Source: Pseudocoprococcus catus
Lineage (GTDB): Bacteria > Bacillota > Clostridia > Lachnospirales > Lachnospiraceae
Reading direction: 5' to 3'
Assembly (NCBI RefSeq): GCF_902381825.1
Contig: NZ_LR698973.1
Span: 2,236,504-2,248,454 of the forward strand
DNA length: 11,951 nt
Positions 1-5,509 of the stretch are shown here, piece after piece (positions within the stretch are counted from its first letter, which is position 1; every line of letters begins with the position of its first letter). The position numbers and the translations under genes were made by a program. A model generated the notes under the pieces. That model was given only the letters and a program-made list of their open reading frames with translations, did no database searches and had not been told where the DNA came from.

Positions 1-94
1 CTTTTTTTCATCCACTATTGGGTGTTTGATCAATCTATTTGCTATTTGAATTGGTCTAAGTATTTCTAACTTTAATATATTCAACAAAATTCTC

Positions 95-109
95 GGCCAT
101 TCAATGGCC
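95..109. repeat. Perfect 15-nt inverted repeat GGCCATT-C-AATGGCC
   Basis: The two 7-base arms are exactly complementary around a single central C. It could be an operator, or a subterminal hairpin of a decayed IS200/IS605-type element whose right part would be the structured region up to about 470. No open reading frame supports either reading. Confidence 0.5.
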
Positions 110-115
110 AAGTTG

Positions 116-144
116 TTGACTATCACGACTGACTTTTTTGTAAA
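116..144 (+). promoter_or_regulatory. Candidate sigma-A promoter TTGACT-N17-TGTAAA
   Basis: TTGACT at 116-121 matches the -35 consensus at five of six bases. After a 17-base spacer comes TGTAAA at 139-144, which matches the -10 consensus at four of six. Transcription would start near 151 and read into the hairpin-rich region that ends at the terminator-like hairpin near 478. This is a sequence match only; the TA-rich stretch at 141-161 offers other -10 choices. Confidence 0.3.
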
Positions 145-150
145 TAATAT

Positions 151-478
151 ACTGTTTATAAAAAACGGAAAGCAAAGACTTGAAAACAGACCACCCCCCA
201 CTCGGTGAAGCAATAGACGTCTGTTTGACGCACGCTGCTGCATCCTTGCACATGCTGCTCATTTGAACCAACCATGTGCAGTACACCCGTGCTGCACATA
301 TGTCGAAGTGTCATGATCCCCTTCGGGGGATTGGTGGCATCAGGTAATTGCTGGCAAGAAGGGCAGTATGTTAGATGGACAAAGGTGAACTTTAAAGTGT
401 TACACGCCGCTCCAGTCCAAGGAAGCCACTGTGCGTTTTGGCTTGCCAAATTGTCCGTGGTAGTTCACCACTTTTTAT
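151..478 (+). ncRNA. Candidate structured plus-strand RNA, or relic of an IS605-type omega RNA
   Basis: Several plus-strand hairpins occur close together. ATGTGCAG (274-281) pairs with CTGCACAT (292-299), with an inner CAC/GTG pairing. ATCCCC-TTCG-GGGGAT (316-331) has a UUCG tetraloop and is extended by flanking pairs including wobbles (about 310-338). GGAAGCC (421-427) pairs with GGCTTGCC (440-447) with one bulge. The terminal GTGGT/ACCAC hairpin is followed by five T. A promoter-like pair sits just upstream. I do not recognise the class; RNase P, tmRNA, 6S and SRP RNA signatures are not visible. The string GTGGTAGTTCACC near the end resembles right ends of some IS200/IS605 elements as I remember them, so it may be an orphaned omega-RNA end. 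Both readings are inference. Confidence 0.35.
457..478 (+). terminator. Rho-independent terminator-like hairpin
   Basis: GTGGT (457-461) and ACCAC (467-471) form a 5-bp stem with an AGTTC loop, directly followed by TTTTT (472-476). The T-run lies on the plus strand, so it would end a plus-strand transcript rather than the minus-strand gene ending at 485. The stem is short, so the strength is uncertain. Confidence 0.45.
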
Positions 479-484
479 ATCAAA

Positions 485-1048
485 TTATAAGTCCTCTTTA
501 GCTTTTTTCTGAATATAATAAATATCAGCAGACCAACCGCTGTCATCCGGACGATAACAGTCATGTGGCAAGCGATGCTGCGCCTGCGATAGCCAGCCGA
601 GGTGATTCAGCTGAACAAAACACTGTTTTACAAGATGTGTTGGCGTATTAAGCTGATAAGCCACGTCCTCTACAGTCATAAATCTGATATTTTGGGAGAC
701 GGAATCTCTGATTGCCTGCTTGCAATATTCAAAAATTTTGTCTGGACTCAGTTTACGTGTTTTATGAAACGTCCTATGTACAATGGTCTGAGATTCAATA
801 GAGGCAATCTCTGATTTGAGTTTACGCACCATGTCTTCGTGAGCTTTGCGGTTAGCGATGTCACCGGACAGACTTTTATTGGCAGCAGTTCGCCGGTCAA
901 TCATCTTGATGTGAAACAGCAAAATATTTAATTTTTGCCGTTTTTCTTTGAGCAATTCCTTTTTCTTCAGCGGACGTTCAGCAGTATCTGCATGATTAGT
1001 GCTGTTGTTATCCGGCCTGTAGTAAATGTAATTATCTTCTCTGAACAT
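485..1048 (-). CDS. Hypothetical protein with predicted winged-helix-like C-terminal half
   Basis: 187 aa from the ATG at 1048; no named family recognised. The first third is very basic and looks like a helical coiled coil (KKKELLKEKRQKLN and following). The second half has the shape of a helix-turn-helix or winged helix: FMTVEDVAYQLN, then THLVKQCFVQLNHLGWLSQ, then a beta-like tail ending in DIYYIQKK. DNA binding is therefore a reasonable inference, but no catalytic motif is visible. I chose ATG 1048 because AAAGGTGA lies 6 bases upstream; an in-frame GTG at 1057 is possible but is itself part of that ribosome binding site. Before the insertion this gene lay about 90 bases after the stop of the 602-aa gene, so it was probably last in that operon. 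The IS now separates them by about 2.65 kb. No terminator follows it on the minus strand. Confidence 0.7.
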   Translation of the reverse strand: MFREDNYIYYRPDNNSTNHADTAERPLKKKELLKEKRQKLNILLFHIKMIDRRTAANKSLSGDIANRKAHEDMVRKLKSEIASIESQTIVHRTFHKTRKLSPDKIFEYCKQAIRDSVSQNIRFMTVEDVAYQLNTPTHLVKQCFVQLNHLGWLSQAQHRLPHDCYRPDDSGWSADIYYIQKKAKEDL

Positions 1049-1094
1049 AAGAATCACCTTTCTGAAAAATGCAACTTTCTAACTACTATTTAGT

Positions 1095-1110
1095 TTATCA
1101 GATTTGATAA
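1095..1110. repeat. Inverted repeat TTATCA-GATT-TGATAA
   Basis: A perfect 6-bp inverted repeat with a 4-base spacer lies between the IS left end and the start of the 187-aa gene, about 47 bases upstream of that ATG. It could be an operator or a weak RNA hairpin in the original intergenic leader. It is AT-rich and short, so chance is possible. Confidence 0.3.
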
Positions 1111-1141
1111 CTTTGAATTTTTTGCGAAAATTGATCTTATC

Positions 1142-1145
1142 TTAC
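1142..1145 (+). other. TTAC target tetranucleotide (IS left flank, TnpB TAM)
   Basis: IS608-type elements insert 3' of TTAC, which stays in the host DNA and is not duplicated. Here TTAC sits 15 bases before the AAAG guide and left hairpin. Its first three bases are also the reverse complement of TAA, which was the stop codon of the interrupted 602-aa gene. In this family the same tetranucleotide is the TAM recognised by the element's TnpB. Confidence 0.75.
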
Positions 1146-1160
1146 AGTGGTTTTAGACAG

Positions 1161-1184
1161 AAAGCCCACGGTTTTAATCGTGGG
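1161..1184 (+). repeat. IS left-end guide and hairpin
   Basis: AAAG (1161-1164) abuts the stem CCCACG (1165-1170) / CGTGGG (1179-1184). In the IS608 mechanism TnpA binds this hairpin as single-stranded DNA, and AAAG base-pairs with the TTAC target to position cleavage. The stem sequence is shared with the right-end palindrome, so both ends belong to one element. Confidence 0.8.
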
Positions 1185-1243
1185 ATGAATGACTTTTTTT
1201 GTAAGAAATTTTAGATATTTTCTGAAAAAATGTCTAATTTATG

Positions 1244-1252
1244 TGGTATAAT
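1244..1252 (+). promoter_or_regulatory. Extended -10 promoter of tnpA
   Basis: TG-G-TATAAT at 1244-1252 is a perfect extended -10 element; no good -35 is seen 17 bases upstream. The expected transcription start, about 7 bases downstream, falls at or next to the ATG at 1259. The tnpA message would then be leaderless or nearly so, and the in-frame ATG at 1241 would lie inside the promoter and not be used. Confidence 0.55.
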
Positions 1253-1258
1253 AGATAT

Positions 1259-1672
1259 ATGAAAAGTTTAGATAGTAAAACCTATAAAAAGACAGCGACA
1301 ACCGTGTCGCTCATCCGTTATCATTTTGTATTCTGTCCCAAATACAGGCGGAAGATATTCCTGATTCCTGGTGTGGAGGAAGCTTTTAAAAAGCATGTCA
1401 CCGAACAGTGTGAAGCACTTGGTATCGATATCCTTGCGATGGAATGCCATATCGACCATGTCCACATGTTCGTCAGTGCAGTCCCGCAGTTATCGATCCC
1501 TGAGATCATGCAGAAGATCAAAGGCTGCACATCCCATACGCTCAGGGATGAGTTCAGTGAACTTTCCGGGATGAGCTCCCTGTGGACACGTTCTTATTTT
1601 GTCAGTACAGCCGGTGATGTCAGTGCAAGGACAATACAGGCTTATGTAGAATCACAGAAATCAAAACCTTAA
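1259..1672 (+). CDS. tnpA: IS200/IS605 Y1 HUH transposase TnpA
   Basis: 137 aa; the usual size for this family is about 130-155. TnpA is the single-strand DNA transposase that cuts and joins the element ends as a dimer. The motif HIDHVHMF contains the metal-binding HVH (HUH) pair at residues 67-69 (encoded near 1457-1465), and the catalytic tyrosine is in IQAYVESQ at residue 129 (codon 1643-1645). The FCPKYRRKIF stretch near the N-terminus is typical of the family. I start at ATG 1259 because the in-frame ATG at 1241 overlaps the TATAAT promoter; the longer reading would be 143 aa. There is no ribosome binding site before either start, consistent with a leaderless transcript. tnpB follows after 15 bases in the same direction. 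No lesion is visible. Confidence 0.9.
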   Translation: MKSLDSKTYKKTATTVSLIRYHFVFCPKYRRKIFLIPGVEEAFKKHVTEQCEALGIDILAMECHIDHVHMFVSAVPQLSIPEIMQKIKGCTSHTLRDEFSELSGMSSLWTRSYFVSTAGDVSARTIQAYVESQKSKP

Positions 1673-1687
1673 GGAAGGAGGATAAAG

Positions 1688-3346
1688 ATGCATACGCTGA
1701 AACTTTTGTTAAAGACGACCAAAGAAGACGATATCTTCATCGAATCTGTATACCGTGCAGTCGTGGATGTCCATAACATACTTGTGTCCGAAGGAAAGAA
1801 GCGTCTGCGTATGCTTTTCCGTGATAAACGGTACCAGTATGCCAAAACACATTATGGTGAAGCTGCCGCTGAAGTTCAAAAGCTGGACAAGAAGATCGCT
1901 GCCCTTGAAGCAAAGATCGGAGGCTGTCAGGATGACCTATCAAAAAAGGACTTAAGGAAAAAGCTGAAACCTTTAAAAGCAGATCGGAAGCAGGCAGAAG
2001 ACGCCAGAAAACGTTTTTCCGCTGAACTTGAGGAGTCCCGGAATGAATATGGGACATTCGAGAACAGTATGGAAACTTTTGCGACTCGATTGAATCAGAA
2101 ATACAAAGGTATCCTCAACAGTCAGCAGATCCAGATCGAGGCGGACCGTGTCTGGTCAGGCATGAGCAAAGTCATCTTTGGTGACGGAAAGGATATCCAT
2201 TATAAGAAATACCGGGATTTCAGAACAGTCTGCGGGAAACAGAACACCACCGGGATCCGGTTTTTGAAAGATGTTCTTTCTGTATCCTGGCTTGGCCATA
2301 CGATTCCCATCGCTTACAGGAAGAAGCTGGACGACGCAGCCGTCAATGGGACAAAGAACCGTGACCTGGCCTATAAGTTAGCGTCATTATCCGGTGAGAT
2401 CAAGTACTGTGAGATCCTGCGCGAAGAGTTTAAAGATGGCTATCATTATTATGCTAATTTGTACATAGATGGCGAAGCGCCTAAAAAACTGACACCAGGC
2501 AAAGGCCGGTGCGGGCTCGACCCGGGAGTTTCCACTCTTGCCGTGACTGCTGAAAAGAAGATCTTCCTTGAAGAACTGGCACCGGACTACAAGAAGTACG
2601 ACAAAGCCATCTTCAAACTGCAGCGTCAGGCGAATACGCTCCGCCGGGAACTGAACCCTCAGAATTACGCAGAGGATGGCACGGTCATCCGGATGAAACC
2701 TGGCCAGAAACGCATCTGGCATACAAGCCCGCTTTATGAGAAGATCATGCAGGAGATCCGTGTCCTGTACCGTAAAAAGTCAGCATATATCCGGCAGTCA
2801 CATTCAGGACTGTGCAACAAACTTCTGGCTTATTCAGATGTCTTCCTCATCGAGGGCATGGATTTTGCCGCATTGGCTAAAAAAGCAAAAGAGACCAGCC
2901 GTTCACAGAAAAAATCTGTGGTCACGATGGCGGATGGCACCAAAAAGGAGATCCATAAGTTTAAACGCAAGAAACGCTTCGGCAAGAGTGTCAACAACCG
3001 GGCACCTGCCATGATCATCCAGATCCTTAAGAGAAAATGTGTACAGTATGGGCTTGTCGCACAGACAACGGATACACGGACGATGAAAGCGTCACAGTAT
3101 GACCATACATCCGGCGAGTGTACGAAGCACACACTGAATGACCGCGAAGTCGTTCTCTCTGACGGCACACATGTCCAGAGAGACTTATACAGCAGTTTTC
3201 TGCATCAGCATGCGGATGCAGAACTAAAGCATCCGGACCGCGAAGCCTGCATCCGTGATTTTCCGGCATTCATGAAGATGCATGACCAGCTGATCGCTGA
3301 GATGAAAGCTTCCGGTATCTCAATGAAACAGTGTTTTGGGTTTTAA
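1688..3346 (+). CDS. tnpB: TnpB-family RNA-guided RuvC endonuclease
   Basis: 552 aa, longer than the roughly 350-450 aa typical of TnpB. TnpB is the omega-RNA-guided nuclease of IS605 elements that cuts TAM-adjacent targets and helps the element persist. The three RuvC acidic residues are present: Asp278 in GLDPGVST, Glu389 in LIEGMDF and Asp499 in VQRDLYSSF. The zinc-ribbon site between the last two is degenerate: the segment SQYDHTSGECTKH has a single Cys and no CxxC pairs. Residues about 58-122 are charged and strongly helical, a likely coiled-coil insertion that explains the extra length. The start has an excellent AGGAGG 6-10 bases upstream, and the stop is TAA at 3344-3346. Activity is plausible from the intact triad but not shown. 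Confidence 0.9.
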   Translation: MHTLKLLLKTTKEDDIFIESVYRAVVDVHNILVSEGKKRLRMLFRDKRYQYAKTHYGEAAAEVQKLDKKIAALEAKIGGCQDDLSKKDLRKKLKPLKADRKQAEDARKRFSAELEESRNEYGTFENSMETFATRLNQKYKGILNSQQIQIEADRVWSGMSKVIFGDGKDIHYKKYRDFRTVCGKQNTTGIRFLKDVLSVSWLGHTIPIAYRKKLDDAAVNGTKNRDLAYKLASLSGEIKYCEILREEFKDGYHYYANLYIDGEAPKKLTPGKGRCGLDPGVSTLAVTAEKKIFLEELAPDYKKYDKAIFKLQRQANTLRRELNPQNYAEDGTVIRMKPGQKRIWHTSPLYEKIMQEIRVLYRKKSAYIRQSHSGLCNKLLAYSDVFLIEGMDFAALAKKAKETSRSQKKSVVTMADGTKKEIHKFKRKKRFGKSVNNRAPAMIIQILKRKCVQYGLVAQTTDTRTMKASQYDHTSGECTKHTLNDREVVLSDGTHVQRDLYSSFLHQHADAELKHPDREACIRDFPAFMKMHDQLIAEMKASGISMKQCFGF

Positions 3347-3704
3347 ACCTTTAAAAACAGGTCACATGTTAACCTTTGTCTGTCATAGACCAGGACGTTA
3401 AACCAGTCTCGGACGGCTCCCGTTATCGGGCTGCGGCCAAGGCACAGTCGCATGGTTTGCAAGTAGCGCTGCGTGTGTGAAAGCTGATGCCAGAAGACAT
3501 GGGCAACGGTTCCATCCGAAAAGAGAGAACGTAGGGACAGTGGCATGAACAGCTCCGGCTGTTCGTGGCCACTGGTATATAGACAGCTTCGGCTGTTGGT
3601 ATACCTTTAGCCGACCGAAGTAAGTGAAAGTTTGTAGGTGGGGTGTTGCAAAACCAAGGGATTCCGTAAAAAGAATCCCACGGTTTAAACCGTGGGAGTG
3701 TCAA
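3347..3704 (+). ncRNA. Omega RNA (reRNA) scaffold region downstream of tnpB
   Basis: About 358 non-coding bases between the tnpB stop and the IS end form strong plus-strand hairpins. AGTGGC/GCCACT encloses GAACAGC-TCCG-GCTGTTC (3539-3573). GGTATA/TATACC encloses ACAGC-TTCG-GCTGT (3574-3605). GGGATTC (3658-3664) can pair with GAATCCC (3673-3679), in competition with the right-end palindrome. In IS605 elements the TnpB guide RNA is made from this position and ends in host sequence just outside the right end. The guide here would begin at 3705 (AAATCTATATCCTC), the 3' end of the interrupted gene. The 5' boundary is unknown and may lie inside tnpB. Confidence 0.7.
3673..3704 (+). repeat. IS right-end guide, palindrome and TCAA cleavage site
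   Basis: GAAT (3673-3676), a perfect 20-nt palindrome (3677-3696), AGTG, then TCAA (3701-3704). This reproduces the IS608 right-end order, in which GAAT pairs with TCAA to place the cut after the last A. The final TCA, read on the minus strand, is the present TGA stop of the 602-aa host gene. Confidence 0.85.
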
Positions 3705-5509
3705 AAATCTATATCCTCTTCATCCGCGCCGGAAAAGTCCTGAGCATCAGCTTCAGAAACTGCATATTCCTGGTCAGCTTGTCTGTTGTACAAAGCAACG
3801 TCATCTTGAATGGCTTCTTTCCACTCCGTTAACTCCTGCTTTGTAGCTTCGATTTCTTGGCTAATCTCCTCTTGTGAACGAAAATCGTATTCGTCCGAAA
3901 CGATCCCCTGTGTCTGTATTGCAATATCAATGCTCCTGTCAACAGTATTGTAGAACGCCTGCTTTGAAGGTACACTATCAAAGCCTTCGAAATAATTAAA
4001 TCCATGCTCTTCTATACTCGCCTGCAAATAAGCGGCTCCAAGCATACTACCTTCTGCTAAATCGTACAAAGCCGCTATGGAGCCAGTTGTTTCATGGACC
4101 GATTTTGCAAAATCATAAAAAGCTTCAACGGCTTCCTTTTTAGAAAGCTCTGTATTTCTTAATGTATTTTTAAAGCCTCCTAATAACCGACTTTCAGGGT
4201 TTCCAATAGATGATCTGTCAAAGCCAGTATTATAAGATGATGCATCATCTTGGAAAAGAAGATAACCATCATGTGGATGTTTATAGCAACAAACCTTATC
4301 TCCTTCATTAAATCGATCCAGCATTCCATTTACCTCGTCTTTTGACATTACTTCTGGATGACCAATCGAATTCCCTGTATTGGCATCCACATGCGTTACC
4401 AAATACGTGTCATCTAACGTTTTATCACAGAGGATAAATTCATCTCCATTTTTTATTTTTGCAAAAACAAGTTCATTTTGATCTTCCGGACCTTCAGGGG
4501 CATCAATAAACGCTACAGAAATCGGAGTAAAACTAAACATTGCTATAGAGTTAGCCCTATGCAAAACATTATGCGGACTTTCCGGTATGCAGACTGAAAC
4601 ATCTCCTTTTTTTATATCTTCAGAGAACTCCGGACGAGAGGCGGGTTCCGGGGATTCGTAATTTGCCAATCTGTATGCTGTCAGATTTTCAATTGCGGCG
4701 TCCTGCCATTCCCTCAATTCATCTTTAGCTTGTTCGTCTAACCCTCCGAACTCAATCAAATAACCTATTTTTCTATTTAATGCTTCATAGAACTGGTCTC
4801 CAGGAATGATATAATCATGACATAGTCTCTCTTCTTCAGAATTATAATCCAGAACTGCTTCAACAAATACTTCACCCAAGAAAGAAGCGTTTGCAAAGTC
4901 ATACATCACGTTTTCGTCGTTTCCCATAATAACATTTTGGTTACTCTGCCCAAAAGTTAAAAAGTCACGAATAGCGTTTGTTTTTCTCCAGTTTTCCCCA
5001 ATCTTCTTGTCCTCCATGAAACATCCAATCATGAAGTCTGTCGTCCCGTATTCGAAACTCTGTCTCCCTTCATGTTCACTCGCCCTATTTTCAATGGTAG
5101 AGTGTTCACTCGCCCTATTTTCAATGGTAAACAACTTACTATCATCTTTTGTATCTTCATACATTGTATTATTTACGATTCTTGATATAAAGGTATCCGG
5201 CTGTTCACCATACTCGCCACATCTGGCTAAACTTTCTGCATAAGAGCTATTTGTTACAAAAGCTTTTTCTCCATTGTTTGTTTCCATCTCTTCATAAGCT
5301 TTCGGATAAGGGCCCGATGAAGTTAGAAAATTTTTCACAAACTGTTCATCAGCAAGCTGGATTTTGTCCTGATCACTTCTTGAAATTGCATAAAGATCCT
5401 CTCCAACTCTATCAATAGAAATATTAACATCGTCTTCTCCGTTGTTTCTAATTTCATAAATGTTGGCGTGAAGCAAAGGTCCGTTTCTTGGCATTGTAAA
5501 ATCTGACAT
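3701..5509 (-). CDS. Large acidic hypothetical protein with duplicated internal module
   Basis: 602 aa; no family recognised. There is no signal peptide or membrane segment. The protein is acidic and ends in a strongly acidic tail (SGADEEDIDF). Two regions resemble each other: residues about 178-284 and 459-580. The shared pattern is a helix near VMYDFANASFLGEVF / ALYDLAEGSMLGAAY, then IPGDQFYEAL / VPSKQAFYNT, then ELREWQDAAIENL / ELTEWKEAIQDDV. Between them (about 300-440) is a beta-rich part. A 10-aa tandem duplication, TIENRASEHS then TIENRASEHE, lies at residues 128-147. I start at ATG 5509, with GAAGGGAAG upstream; the longer frame to 5554 lacks a ribosome binding site. The gene follows the AAA+ ATPase and may be its partner or substrate (inference from order only). 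Its stop is supplied by the IS right end. Confidence 0.75.
   Translation of the reverse strand: MSDFTMPRNGPLLHANIYEIRNNGEDDVNISIDRVGEDLYAISRSDQDKIQLADEQFVKNFLTSSGPYPKAYEEMETNNGEKAFVTNSSYAESLARCGEYGEQPDTFISRIVNNTMYEDTKDDSKLFTIENRASEHSTIENRASEHEGRQSFEYGTTDFMIGCFMEDKKIGENWRKTNAIRDFLTFGQSNQNVIMGNDENVMYDFANASFLGEVFVEAVLDYNSEEERLCHDYIIPGDQFYEALNRKIGYLIEFGGLDEQAKDELREWQDAAIENLTAYRLANYESPEPASRPEFSEDIKKGDVSVCIPESPHNVLHRANSIAMFSFTPISVAFIDAPEGPEDQNELVFAKIKNGDEFILCDKTLDDTYLVTHVDANTGNSIGHPEVMSKDEVNGMLDRFNEGDKVCCYKHPHDGYLLFQDDASSYNTGFDRSSIGNPESRLLGGFKNTLRNTELSKKEAVEAFYDFAKSVHETTGSIAALYDLAEGSMLGAAYLQASIEEHGFNYFEGFDSVPSKQAFYNTVDRSIDIAIQTQGIVSDEYDFRSQEEISQEIEATKQELTEWKEAIQDDVALYNRQADQEYAVSEADAQDFSGADEEDIDF
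5073..5129. repeat. 30-bp in-frame tandem duplication
   Basis: TGTTCACTCGCCCTATTTTC and the following AATGGTA (27 bases, 5073-5099) recur without change at 5103-5129, giving a period of 30 bases. It encodes a perfect 9-residue repeat in a 10-aa period in the 602-aa protein. The near-perfect DNA identity suggests a recent slippage duplication that could vary in copy number between strains. Confidence 0.9.

Larger units (their letters stand above)
1..484. other. Left intergenic region without a credible gene
   Basis: No reading frame here looks like a real protein. The longest, on the minus strand at about 156-449, is rich in Cys, Trp and His, has no ribosome binding site, and runs antisense through strong hairpins. 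What can be seen is an inverted repeat at 95-109, a promoter-like pair at 116-144, two strong plus-strand hairpins at 274-299 and 310-338, and an intrinsic-terminator-like hairpin at 457-478. The region lies downstream of the minus-strand gene that ends at 485, and I see no minus-strand terminator for that gene. Confidence 0.6.
1146..3704 (+). mobile_element. IS200/IS605-family insertion sequence, IS608-like ends, tnpA + tnpB + omega RNA
   Basis: The element is about 2.56 kb and appears complete. The left end has the AAAG guide (1161-1164) followed by the hairpin CCCACG-N8-CGTGGG (1165-1184). The right end has the GAAT guide (3673-3676) followed by the perfect palindrome CCCACGGTTTAAACCGTGGG (3677-3696), then AGTG and the terminal cleavage site TCAA (3701-3704). 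These guide/cleavage pairs (AAAG with TTAC, GAAT with TCAA) are those known for IS608 of Helicobacter pylori. No target duplication is expected or seen. The coding part looks richer in G+C than the host genes around it, consistent with transfer. The insertion lies at the stop codon of the minus-strand 602-aa gene. TnpA, TnpB and all catalytic residues look intact, so it could be active. Confidence 0.9.

Noticed and set aside
156..449. 97-aa minus-strand reading frame
   Set aside because: No ribosome binding site, odd composition rich in Cys, Trp and His, and it runs antisense through strong hairpins at 274-299 and 310-338.
1268..3168. Long alternative frames inside tnpA and tnpB on both strands
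   Set aside because: Shadows of the real genes without ribosome binding sites or recognisable motifs.
1164..3696. CCCACGG hairpins at both IS ends as a CRISPR-like repeat pair
   Set aside because: Only two copies, 2.5 kb apart, each with an IS608-type guide and cleavage site; they are transposon ends.
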